From Bradyrhizobium sp. SRL28 (GTDB taxonomy: Bacteria > Pseudomonadota > Alphaproteobacteria > Rhizobiales > Xanthobacteraceae), in contig NZ_JAHEAG010000041.1 of the NCBI RefSeq assembly GCF_018596315.1, forward strand, positions 1-49,498: a DNA stretch of 49,498 nt, read 5' to 3'. The notes beneath the pieces were generated by a model. The model saw nothing but the letters and a program-made list of their open reading frames with translations, had not been told where the DNA came from and did not search any database. This document shows, one piece after another, positions 15,094-22,546 of this stretch. The position numbers and the translations under genes were made by a program. Each line of letters begins with the position of its first letter. The stretch's first letter is position 1.

Positions 15094-15987
15094 CTACCTC
15101 CGAGATAGCCCCTTGAACGAGCTAGCCCGCAGCAAGCCCTCCGATGTGATGTCGCGGTACTCGATATCGGCATAGAACTGCGGCTCGACCCACGTTGCTT
15201 TCGGCTTTTTGAGAGGCCGCGTCAGTTTGGACTTCGGGCTGACCACAGCATCCAATTGTTTCCTGATCTTGCTGGACACAGTACGAGACCAGCCGGTACC
15301 GACCTTGCCCATGTAGACAAGATCTTTGCCTTCCTGCTTGCCCAGATAAAGCGCCGCGACACCGCTCGGGTCCTTGATGAACCCCACGACCGGAAACTTG
15401 CCCTTGTGGACGGCCTTGATCTTCAGCCAGTTCTCATTGCGCTCTGAACGGTAGGGAGCGTCAGCCCGCTTTGAGATGATCCCTTCCCACTTCAGCTTGG
15501 CAGCATGTTCGAACATCTGTTGGCCATCGCCGATCAGGTGTTCCGAGAACAGCACTGGGTACGGTGTGTCGCTTTCACCGAGCAGGTCGAGCAGCGCCTG
15601 CTTGCGTTCGATCTGAGGACGTTTGCGGAGGTCGCCATCTCGCCAGAGGAGATCGAAGGCGTAGTAGACCATCCGATCCTGTCTGCCTGCTGCTAGCTCT
15701 GCCTGCAATTCTGAGAAGTTCGTCCGGCCTTCGTGGACTACCACCACTTCCCCGTCGATGATTGCTTCGCCAGGAATGTCCAATGCACCTGCGATGGTGG
15801 AGAACCGTTTGGTCCAGTCCAGCCCGTTGCGGGTGTAGACCTTCTTCCGACCACGGTTGGCATGAACCTGGACGCGGTAGCCGTCGTACTTGATCTCATG
15901 CAGCCATTGATCGCCAATCGGTGCCTTGGACTTGAGCGTGGCGAGTTGGGGCTTAATGAACCCCGGCATGGAAATAGGCTTCGACAC
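15094..15987 (-). CDS. ATP-dependent DNA ligase (LigC/LigD ligase-domain type), copy A
   Basis: A 297-residue stand-alone ligase. Adenylation domain: motif I EIKYDGYR with nucleophile K33, motif III region YYAFDLLWRDGD, motif IV EGIISKRADAPY, motif V NWLKIK. An OB-fold domain follows (about 200-290). It should seal nicks or ends, as ligases linked to bacterial end joining do, but no Ku or polymerase/nuclease gene is nearby. The start is GTG at 15987, or the internal ATG six codons in (MPGFIKP), which the paralogue also has. The paralogue at 34715 differs at about 33 of 297 positions by eye, with no gaps. Confidence 0.9.
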   Translation of the reverse strand: MSKPISMPGFIKPQLATLKSKAPIGDQWLHEIKYDGYRVQVHANRGRKKVYTRNGLDWTKRFSTIAGALDIPGEAIIDGEVVVVHEGRTNFSELQAELAAGRQDRMVYYAFDLLWRDGDLRKRPQIERKQALLDLLGESDTPYPVLFSEHLIGDGQQMFEHAAKLKWEGIISKRADAPYRSERNENWLKIKAVHKGKFPVVGFIKDPSGVAALYLGKQEGKDLVYMGKVGTGWSRTVSSKIRKQLDAVVSPKSKLTRPLKKPKATWVEPQFYADIEYRDITSEGLLRASSFKGLSRR

Positions 15988-16105
15988 AACGCAAACTCAT
16001 AAAAGAAAATGCCCGCCGCGCTTGGAGGGCCACGGCGAGCATTCTTACCGACTTCGCAGGAAACTCGAACAATCTAAGGGACGTGATCCTGCCTGTCACC
16101 ACCAA
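15988..16105 (-). repeat. Ligase upstream leader, shared with copy B
   Basis: The 5' flank of ligase A resembles the flank of ligase B (35609-35725) through several blocks, including cgagcatt, ctcgaacaatc, ggacgtga and caccaccaa. The duplication therefore included the leader or promoter. An inverted repeat at 16008-16018 / 16033-16043 (AATGC-C-CGCCG ... CGGCG-A-GCATT) can form a hairpin in the leader. Confidence 0.6.
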
Positions 16106-16113
16106 GGTTTCGC

Positions 16114-16206
16114 TCACATCGCAAAGAACAATATGTACACCATTACCGCCGCGACCACGACGGCCCATGCACCGCACACTATCTCCAGCCATTCTAGCCT
16201 TTGCAT
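16114..16206 (-). CDS. 30-residue membrane microprotein (EW type)
   Basis: MQRLEWLEIVCGAWAVVVAA then VMVYILFFAM: a short polar start and one hydrophobic helix. A FixK-type box (16251-16264) is centred 51 bases upstream of the ATG, the right range for an activated promoter with a short leader. The start codon lies within an 18-bp palindrome (16203-16220). It resembles the microprotein at 12320 in its first ten residues. Confidence 0.5.
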   Translation of the reverse strand: MQRLEWLEIVCGAWAVVVAAVMVYILFFAM

Positions 16207-16220
16207 TGGGCACCCAATGC
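16203..16220. promoter_or_regulatory. Palindrome GCATTGGG-CA-CCCAATGC over a start codon
   Basis: A perfect 8+8 inverted repeat with a 2-base centre. It covers the ATG of the minus-strand microprotein at 16206. It could be an operator or an RNA hairpin that occludes the start; nothing similar was seen elsewhere in the window. Confidence 0.4.
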
Positions 16221-16250
16221 TTGAAGGTGTGGCCACCATCTGGTGGAGAC

Positions 16251-16264
16251 TTGATCTACATCAA
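16251..16264. promoter_or_regulatory. FixK2/FNR-type box TTGATCTACATCAA
   Basis: Palindromic apart from the central pair, fitting TTGA-N6-TCAA. It lies between the 3' end of the gene 16283-16498 and the microprotein 16114-16206, upstream of the latter. Confidence 0.62.
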
Positions 16265-16282
16265 GACGTGGGGAGCGAGCGC

Positions 16283-16498
16283 CTACGGCACGTCTCCGTT
16301 CCGGCGACCACCGATGCTGTAGGGCTTGTTGAGGAAGTATTCACGGTTGCCATAGGCTTTCGCGGCGTACTGGTCGATTGCCACCGCGATGGCTTGGACA
16401 TGCGGGTAGCACCAGCCTTCCCGCGTTGCCAACTGACGGACCTCCGCAAGCGCCTTGATGAACGGCGGCGGACTGTGATCGTCTTGGTAGTGTTTCAC
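16283..16498 (-). CDS. 71-residue hypothetical protein (FLNKPYSIGG family)
   Basis: Contains VKHYQDDHSPPPFIKALAEV, REGWCYPHVQAIAVAIDQYA and GNREYFLNKPYSIGG. This is a well-known type of small soluble orphan in Bradyrhizobium. The GTG at 16498 is chosen: GGGAGGAG precedes it, and it overlaps the stop of the upstream gene (GTGA), implying translational coupling. Confidence 0.7.
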   Translation of the reverse strand: MKHYQDDHSPPPFIKALAEVRQLATREGWCYPHVQAIAVAIDQYAAKAYGNREYFLNKPYSIGGRRNGDVP

Positions 16499-16722
16499 CA
16501 ACTCCTCCCTCCCAACACCCTGCCCTTCGGTCGGGGAAGTTCGGCCTTCAGCCTGTCACGTTCCGTACAGAGGCTGTCCACCTTGTCCAGCATCCGCTGC
16601 AATAGCGCATCCGCCGACGCGGTTGAGATGCCCGCCCGCTGTAGCTGCAGGATTTCCTTTCGCTGCCCCCCGACCTGCAGGCGCATGTGTTCAATCTCCG
16701 AACGGATGCGATCTAGGTCCAT
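16495..16722 (-). CDS. 75-residue coiled-coil protein
   Basis: MDLDRIRSEIEHMRLQVGGQ, then RKEILQLQRAGISTASADAL and LQRMLDKVDSLCTERDRLKA. It is a heptad-rich soluble helix hairpin. The open frame extends upstream as FRWLRLYDQLGRRAEGL to a stop near 16800 with no ATG, GTG or TTG, so either the protein begins at 16722 or the original start has been lost. Coupled to the gene 16283-16498. Confidence 0.62.
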   Translation of the reverse strand: MDLDRIRSEIEHMRLQVGGQRKEILQLQRAGISTASADALLQRMLDKVDSLCTERDRLKAELPRPKGRVLGGRSW

Positions 16723-16852
16723 AGCGCTTCGGACGAGCCCCTCCGCCCTGCGCCCAAGCTGGTCGTAGAGACGAAGCCACCTGAACAGGATCTCGATTCA
16801 CGGGAAGTCGTCATTTCACGATAGTACAAAACATGAACGAGTTGGCAAGCCG

Positions 16853-17059
16853 CTACACAAGCCAACCGGCCAGACGTCGCTCTGCTTCGCGTGTGATGAA
16901 ACAAAGCGGGACAGGCTCGTCAGCATCGGCGCAAAGTTTGCCGGCTTCCGCACTGATGGACAGCGCGTCCTTTAGGGCAGTCGTCTGGGCGTCCGCGGCG
17001 CTCTGCGCCCGATCGATAGCCGCAAGGGCGTGCAGCCTCTTTCGCCTTCAAAGTGGCAT
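16853..17059 (-). pseudogene. 68-codon gene with a TGA at codon 4
   Basis: An ATG 13 bases after the stop of 17073-17240, with CGAGG before it, reads M-P-L-stop and then RRKRLHALAAIDRAQSAADA, ADADEPVPLCFITREAERRL and AGWLV to a TAG. The body is clearly protein-like and in frame with that ATG. Either the TGA is a nonsense mutation (one change from TGG), or translation starts at the CTG at codon 9. Family unknown. Confidence 0.5.
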
Positions 17060-17072
17060 CCGGACAGCCTCG

Positions 17073-17240
17073 CTACTCGCTCTTGCCTTCCAGTATATGG
17101 CGCACCGCCTTGCGGGTCGTGACCACTTTGTCGAGCCACGCGAGCGCAGCTTCGCGGTCGTTCTGCGACAAGGGAGCGTGCTCGATAAGGTCGCGGATCA
17201 ATGCCTCGATCTGGTCATCCGTGAGGTTGCTGCTGGCCAT
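17073..17240 (-). CDS. 55-residue hypothetical protein
   Basis: MASSNLTDDQIEALIRDLIE, then HAPLSQNDREAALAWLDKVV and TTRKAVRHILEGKSE. It is all-helical and soluble. GGGGAC lies before the ATG. It is the first gene of a minus-strand run of small genes (17240 to 16114) with spacings of a few bases to about 130. No recognised domain. Confidence 0.6.
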   Translation of the reverse strand: MASSNLTDDQIEALIRDLIEHAPLSQNDREAALAWLDKVVTTRKAVRHILEGKSE

Positions 17241-17585
17241 GCCGTCCCCGTTTCGATGGTGTTTTCACTCGATCAATCTGCTGCTCCAACTGGGCATATT
17301 TTCCGGTGGAGCAAGGGGAGTGCAGCAGGTGCAGCTACTTTGTGCTGGGCAGCTATTGGGACCTTTGTGAGTGCTCGCGTATCCTGACAATGTGCGTTCA
17401 TCGGGATAGACCAGAAGTCACCAGGGTACGGTAGCGAGTTCCAGTGAAGAGTTGGGATTGGTGTTGCGCCGGAGACACGTCGCATCAACAAGTTGCGACT
17501 GCTCACCGCCACCCTTGTTGCAGTTCCGATCAAGCGGGCGCTACTGTCACCAGCTAAAATGCTTCGCAGGTCTTCGAGGAGAACA

Positions 17586-18317
17586 ATGACGCCATATCGC
17601 GGCGACAGCGGGTTTGTCCGCTGGTCATACTTTCTCAGCCGGCCAACGTGGTGGCGGCTGCAAGCAATCGCGCTCCTGCTACTGCTGCCGATCGGCGCAA
17701 GTCCGGCGCGAGCAATGAAGGATTCCGCGTCGGCGGCTTCGACCGCTCATGTCTATCTGCTCCGCGGCGTGCTCAACATCTTTTCGCTGGGTCTCGATGA
17801 CATTGCGGCACAACTGCGGGCGCAGGGCATTCCGGTCACCGTCGCGAACTTCGCCTCCTGGTCGTCGCTCGCCGACGAAGCCGCCGCCGGATACAAGAGC
17901 GGCAGGATCAAGACGATCATTCTGGTCGGGCATTCCTCGGGAGCGACCGCCCTGCCCGACATGGTCGCCAGGCTGGATCAACTTGGCGCTCCCGTTAAGC
18001 TGGCAATCGGCCTGGATTCGGTGTTTCGCACCAAGCTCTCGGGGCGCGTGGGACGCTACATAAATTTCTACATCGCCAACGGCAATGGCGAGCCGGTTGC
18101 GACGACCGGGCAATTCCAGGGCAAGCTCGAGAATATCAATGTGCAGAACGTGCCTGGCGTCGGGCACATGTCCATCGAAAAGAACCAGATCATGCAGCGG
18201 AAGGTGATCAGCGAGATCGACGCCGTCGTGTTCGGCCGATCGGTACCCGCTTTAGGTGCGAAGAAGCCGCGGCACCCTGAAGCGGCAAGCGCGGTGACGC
18301 ACGGCACGGCACGTTAA
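17586..18317 (+). CDS. Secreted alpha/beta hydrolase
   Basis: 243 residues. An N-terminal signal/anchor (RLQAIALLLLLPIGASPARA) precedes an alpha/beta-hydrolase core. The nucleophile elbow is GHSSG (115-119, Ser117), the acid probably Asp in AIGLDSVF, and the histidine in GVGHMSIEK. The following gene is a paralogue with the same order of elements. Substrate unknown; lipase/esterase-like. AGGAGAACA sits right before ATG 17586. Probably periplasmic. Confidence 0.78.
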   Translation: MTPYRGDSGFVRWSYFLSRPTWWRLQAIALLLLLPIGASPARAMKDSASAASTAHVYLLRGVLNIFSLGLDDIAAQLRAQGIPVTVANFASWSSLADEAAAGYKSGRIKTIILVGHSSGATALPDMVARLDQLGAPVKLAIGLDSVFRTKLSGRVGRYINFYIANGNGEPVATTGQFQGKLENINVQNVPGVGHMSIEKNQIMQRKVISEIDAVVFGRSVPALGAKKPRHPEAASAVTHGTAR

Positions 18318-18476
18318 CGCGGCGGTCCGCCGGCAGCTCGGCCGGCTTGGTTCCAGGGCTGGCGCCGAAGCGACGAATGCCGCAAATTCTGCCAATTCCT
18401 CCACGATAGATCAGCCGCAGGGCGCCGGATGGCGCTGGGGCGTGCCTTTACGTCTAAAATTGCGGAAGGAACGCGC

Positions 18477-19415
18477 ATGAGCAATCCGACGCAGGTTGCG
18501 GCTGTGGTGATCTGGGCGGCTCTTTCCGCCTGCATCTTCTCGTGCGGTAGTAATCTGGCGCTCGCCGCTCCGGTCGCACGCTCGACCGCTGCTGCCGCGA
18601 CGACCGCCCCCGTCGCACCGCCAGCCGTGACCCAGCCGCAGGCGCGCGTCTACCTGTTCCGCGGCGCGCTCGGGCCGATCTTTTCACGCGGGATGGACCA
18701 CCTGACAAAACGTCTCGAAAAAGCCGGCATCCGGGCTGACGTCTACGAATTCACCATTTGCCGACTGATTGCGGATCAGGCGATCCGCGATTACCGTGAC
18801 AATGCCGCTCCGATCGTCCTGATCGGTCATTCGATGGGCGGACTTTGTGCCCTGACGTTCGCCGGGATACTGAAGGCCGAAAACATCCCGGTAAGCTTAG
18901 TGGTCACCATTGATCCGGCTCACGCAAGTCCGAAGGTGCCGCTGAACGTCGAGCGTTACATCAACATTTTCCTGTCCGACAGCGTGTTGGGCGGCGGCGA
19001 TGTGGTGGCGGAGCAGGGTTACCAGGGTCACTACGCGAGCTTCGATTTGAAGCAGCACGAGGAGGTCAGCCACATCAACATCGACAAAATGGATTCCATC
19101 CACGAGCAGTTGGTGACGGCAAGTGCGCAACTTGCGACCACGCCTCTGCCAACCAAGGGAGAGGCGGTGCCGCTGCGCTACGTTGTTCCTCCCGATGCCT
19201 CGCTCGAGCTGTGGGACAGCGGCACCCAGCAACTCGCCCGTTCGGGCGATACGTTGCAGAGGCTTGCCGCACTTAACCATGTGCCGCTGTGGTCGCTTAC
19301 CCAGCTCAATCGGTACTCGGAGAGTGCACCGCTGTTAGTTGGCCAGCGCGTGTTTGTTCCGCGCCGTCTCGCTCCGCCTGCCTCGACATCAGCGGCGGCG
19401 CGAACGAGGCGGTAG
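18477..19415 (+). CDS. Secreted alpha/beta hydrolase with C-terminal LysM-like domain
   Basis: 312 residues. The signal peptide contains SACIFSC, so lipoprotein processing is possible. An Ala/Pro linker and hydrolase domain follow with GHSMGG (117-122, Ser119), TIDPAHA and EVSHINIDK as likely acid and histidine positions. The end (about 255-300: SGDTLQRLAALNHVP...LNRYSESAPLLVGQRVFVP) is a LysM-like cell-wall-binding domain. It is a paralogue of the upstream gene, 159 bases apart. Attachment to peptidoglycan would place the enzyme at the envelope. AAGGA precedes ATG 18477. Confidence 0.78.
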   Translation: MSNPTQVAAVVIWAALSACIFSCGSNLALAAPVARSTAAAATTAPVAPPAVTQPQARVYLFRGALGPIFSRGMDHLTKRLEKAGIRADVYEFTICRLIADQAIRDYRDNAAPIVLIGHSMGGLCALTFAGILKAENIPVSLVVTIDPAHASPKVPLNVERYINIFLSDSVLGGGDVVAEQGYQGHYASFDLKQHEEVSHINIDKMDSIHEQLVTASAQLATTPLPTKGEAVPLRYVVPPDASLELWDSGTQQLARSGDTLQRLAALNHVPLWSLTQLNRYSESAPLLVGQRVFVPRRLAPPASTSAAARTRR

Positions 19416-19436
19416 CTGCTGGGTGTTCTACGGGCG

Positions 19437-20063
19437 TTAGGTGCGCGGCAGGAACGGAATCAGCATCGGAACGCGACGGCAATACGATCCATAGGCATCC
19501 GCACCGAGTTCAGCCGTGAGGAAGCCTTCCTCCATGCGGGCCTTCAACGACATCCCGAGCGAGATCAGCGCCGCACCCAGCATCGCGGTCACTGTTCCGA
19601 CAGCAACACCAGTCACCAGCATCCCGAAGATAAGCCCCGTATAGATCGGGTGGCGCACCAGCCCGTATGGGCCGGTATCAATAACCTGATGGCCTTCCTT
19701 GTGCGTGATCGCGTTCGACCAGAAACGTCCGAGATGAATTCTCGCCCACCATGTGAACGAGATTCCGGCAAGGACAAGACCGGCCAGCACGTAAATGCCT
19801 AGGTCGCCGAACTGCCAGAACGGCTTTTCCCCCAGAATCTTGCCGGTCAATGGCAAGAAAAGAACGGCCCCTGCGAGAATCGGGAAGCGGTATTTGAGCG
19901 AGTCGCTGGTCATCACGTGTTTCTTGGTTTGACCGGACCAGAACGAGGCCAAAACCCAACTGATGACCCACAAAATCCAGATGATGGCGAGCAACTGCGT
20001 GGGCCAGGTCGCAGTCCAGCCACTCAAGGCGAAAGCAAACCAATGACCAGGATCGTGCAGCAT
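19437..20063 (-). CDS. Isoprenylcysteine carboxyl methyltransferase-like membrane protein
   Basis: About 208 residues with five or six hydrophobic segments and the signature GPYGLVRHPIYTGLIFGML followed by a conserved EE (MEEGFL) and C-terminal Y-x2-Y-x-R-V-P-like end. This is the ICMT/PEMT-type SAM-dependent methyltransferase fold; bacterial substrates are mostly unknown. AAGG precedes the ATG at 20063, which lies 26 bases after the epimerase stop, so they form an operon. A longer start inside the epimerase gene (20153) is less likely. Confidence 0.78.
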   Translation of the reverse strand: MLHDPGHWFAFALSGWTATWPTQLLAIIWILWVISWVLASFWSGQTKKHVMTSDSLKYRFPILAGAVLFLPLTGKILGEKPFWQFGDLGIYVLAGLVLAGISFTWWARIHLGRFWSNAITHKEGHQVIDTGPYGLVRHPIYTGLIFGMLVTGVAVGTVTAMLGAALISLGMSLKARMEEGFLTAELGADAYGSYCRRVPMLIPFLPRT

Positions 20064-20089
20064 GTTGCGGACCTTAGTGAGCGATTGGA

Positions 20090-21139
20090 TCAGCCGCCAA
20101 ACCGGCGCTCGATGTGAAACGATCGAGCGCGACTCCTCGGCGTTGAGCTCCATTCAGGCTGATGGTGGCCGGCATCAAGCAGATGCGCAATGGTTTCACG
20201 CAATACCGGTTCGACGGGGCCAGGCGAATAGCCGAGCTCTCGTTGCGCTTTTTCGATCGACAAGGCCCCTGCCCGCAATGCGATACGAACGCCCTCGGCC
20301 GTCCCGGACGGAGGCCGGCGCGTCACGTGATCGGCGATGAACTCCAGCGTTGCAGTGACCATTTCGGCGACCTTGCCGTTCACGTGAATGCACCGGACAC
20401 GACGTCCGCTGATATCAGCCATGAGTTCGAGAACCTGTCTCAGCGGCATGCTTTCGCCGCCGAGAACGTAGCGATGTCCAGCGTGTCCGCGTTCCATGGC
20501 AAGGATCAGCCCTTCGGCGGCGTCGCGCACATCGACGAGGTTCACGACAAAATCAAGATGCAATTGAAGGCGTCGCTTGAGAAAATACCGGAGCATTGCC
20601 GTCGGCGGCGTAACGTTGTGATCGTAAGGCCCCACCGGCATGGTTGGACAGCCGATCACCACCGGGTACCCGGATGCGGCCGCCCGCATGGCGAACCGGT
20701 CGGCGAGCATTTTCGAGCGCGTGTATGGACCCGGCATGTCGTCTGGCAGGAGCGCATCGTCAGCGACAGGAACCATCGATGGTGAGGCACGGAACAGAAT
20801 GGATTCCGTCGAGCAGTGCAGGAGGCGCTTTATGCCGCGCTTTCGCGCCGTCTCAATGACGATTTCGGTGCCACCGTAATTGACGGTGTGGAAATCAGCT
20901 TTTCGCGGCAGCCACATCCCCGGAAGGCCAGCCAGGTGATAGACCTCGTCGACCCCGTCCATTGCTCGGTCTACCAGGTCGCGATCAAGTACTGATCCAC
21001 TGACATACTGAACCTGCGTCAGGGCGCCGGGTGGTGGCTGAAGATCGAGTACCCTCACCTGCCCATCTCGCGCGATCAGCGCCGCGACGAGGTGCTTTCC
21101 GATGAACCCACTGCCGCCTGTGACCAATATGCGCGTCAT
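20090..21139 (-). CDS. NAD-dependent epimerase/dehydratase (HpnA-like)
   Basis: 349 residues of the extended SDR family. The Rossmann motif is GGSGFIG (8-14), the catalytic serine region CSTES (109-113) and the YxxxK pair Y139/K143. Similarity to the hopanoid-associated sugar epimerase HpnA is by recognition of overall pattern (GSVLDRD, YHLAGLPGMW), so the exact substrate is open. It is the middle gene of an operon: Mpo1-like, epimerase, methyltransferase. Cytosolic. Confidence 0.8.
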   Translation of the reverse strand: MTRILVTGGSGFIGKHLVAALIARDGQVRVLDLQPPPGALTQVQYVSGSVLDRDLVDRAMDGVDEVYHLAGLPGMWLPRKADFHTVNYGGTEIVIETARKRGIKRLLHCSTESILFRASPSMVPVADDALLPDDMPGPYTRSKMLADRFAMRAAASGYPVVIGCPTMPVGPYDHNVTPPTAMLRYFLKRRLQLHLDFVVNLVDVRDAAEGLILAMERGHAGHRYVLGGESMPLRQVLELMADISGRRVRCIHVNGKVAEMVTATLEFIADHVTRRPPSGTAEGVRIALRAGALSIEKAQRELGYSPGPVEPVLRETIAHLLDAGHHQPEWSSTPRSRARSFHIERRFGG

Positions 21140-21172
21140 GCTGCGGGTATACTCAAGCTGAGCTATTTGAGA

Positions 21173-21685
21173 TCACGATGTAGCACCTTGCGGATGCCCG
21201 TGAATGATGATGGCGAGATCGCGCCGAAAGCCCAGCGCGATAAGCAACTTTGCCATGACAAACATTGGTCCGAGCAAAAGATGGGTCGGATTGTCGACGA
21301 GTGCCGGCTGCCGTCGCTCGAACACGCGGTGGCCAATAATCTGCGATGCGACGCCAACGACAATCAGGATGGCCGTAAGTGACCACATGCCGGCTGTTGT
21401 CGCATGACCAACGATCACGGCGGCGGCTGAGAGCAACACGATCGCAGCCCCAAGGATCGCGGCTCCGAGCGCGAAGTCGAGCAGGAACCAGTAGATGAGC
21501 ACCGGTACGACAGCGATGGTCGCCACGCTGGTCTGGAACCCAAATACGGTGATCGACCACAGGCTGAGCGGGAGAACGGCGGCCAGGAACAAGAACACGA
21601 TGCCGAAGACATGCATCGCGCAATTCCAGGGGTCGCGATGATATTCAACGTAGTCCGCAAGCTGCCGCCGAAAATATGAACTCAT
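21173..21685 (-). CDS. Mpo1-like (DUF962) membrane protein
   Basis: 170 residues, about four hydrophobic segments. The N-terminal YVEYHRDPWNCAMHVFG and the later GHRVFERRQPALVDNP...GPMFVMAKLL are the two conserved blocks of the Mpo1 family, iron-dependent dioxygenases that shorten 2-hydroxy fatty acids by one carbon in yeast; the histidines are candidate metal ligands. AGGGGA precedes the ATG. First gene of the operon with the epimerase and methyltransferase, which hints at lipid modification. Confidence 0.8.
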   Translation of the reverse strand: MSSYFRRQLADYVEYHRDPWNCAMHVFGIVFLFLAAVLPLSLWSITVFGFQTSVATIAVVPVLIYWFLLDFALGAAILGAAIVLLSAAAVIVGHATTAGMWSLTAILIVVGVASQIIGHRVFERRQPALVDNPTHLLLGPMFVMAKLLIALGFRRDLAIIIHGHPQGATS

Positions 21686-22546
21686 TCGATGATCCCCTGT
21701 TCTGTCGGCACCCGCCGCTAGACTGAGTCAACCAGGAACCTGACACCCTTGCTTCGATGCCTTGAGTTAAACTTGGAAATCATCGTCAAGTCAAAGCGAG
21801 GCGGTATTTGCGGACCATTGACCGCCTAGGGCCTACCCTACACACAAATCATGCGGTAATTCAGGCAACTACCATGGTACGTGAGGTCCCCGGAACCAAC
21901 ACACCTTGCGACAATTCTTCCAGCAAACGGATTGCGTAATCCACCCCGATCGCAATTCACCTTTTCACCGAGACGTCGCTGCGGAGGAAGTTCGGGAACG
22001 CCCTGCCCTATCTGCGATCACGCCACGAGGTCTTCGTGCCGTCATTCCAGACCCACAAGCTGATGCGGCACTACCAAAGAACGCCGGGACTTAGGAGCAC
22101 CGCGCAGCCGGTGTAATTGAAGCCATGCAATCCTTCCCCGACATCAAAGGTCGCCTGCACTCGACCTATCTGTGTGCCCCATGAGATTCGTCTAATTCGG
22201 TCAGGCCGGCGGCATTCAGTACGACGAATTGGCGCTGCATTTGGTCCAAGAACTTTAAGTAGCGCTTTCGCCGACTGTGACACGCGACCGTGATCTCGTG
22301 AATTGCCCCTTAGGACAATAGCCGCGACGGATGCTCGGGCTGTACGGCAGATCCGAGTTCGAGAGCCTGCACTAGCATCAGCACGACGAGGGTCAGTTCT
22401 ATGCTATGCCTTCGCATGACGGCGAGGAATTGGTAACTCGCCGCTGCCCGTTCGCCGGTCATCGGGGGCGGATCAACATACATGGCGTGATGCGCATGAT
22501 TTGCCCTCGGCGCCCAATCACATGCCGCTTTTCAATACAAACCGTC
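21686..22546. other. Long intergenic region with possible gene relic
   Basis: About 860 bases without an established gene. It includes the promoter of the Mpo1-like operon at its left end. A plus-strand frame at 21940-22116 reads HLFTETSLRRKFGNALPYLR then HEVFVPSFQTHKLMRHYQR, protein-like but without a start codon or recognised family, and may be a relic. The rest shows stops in all frames and no repeats that I can match inside the window. Confidence 0.4.
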
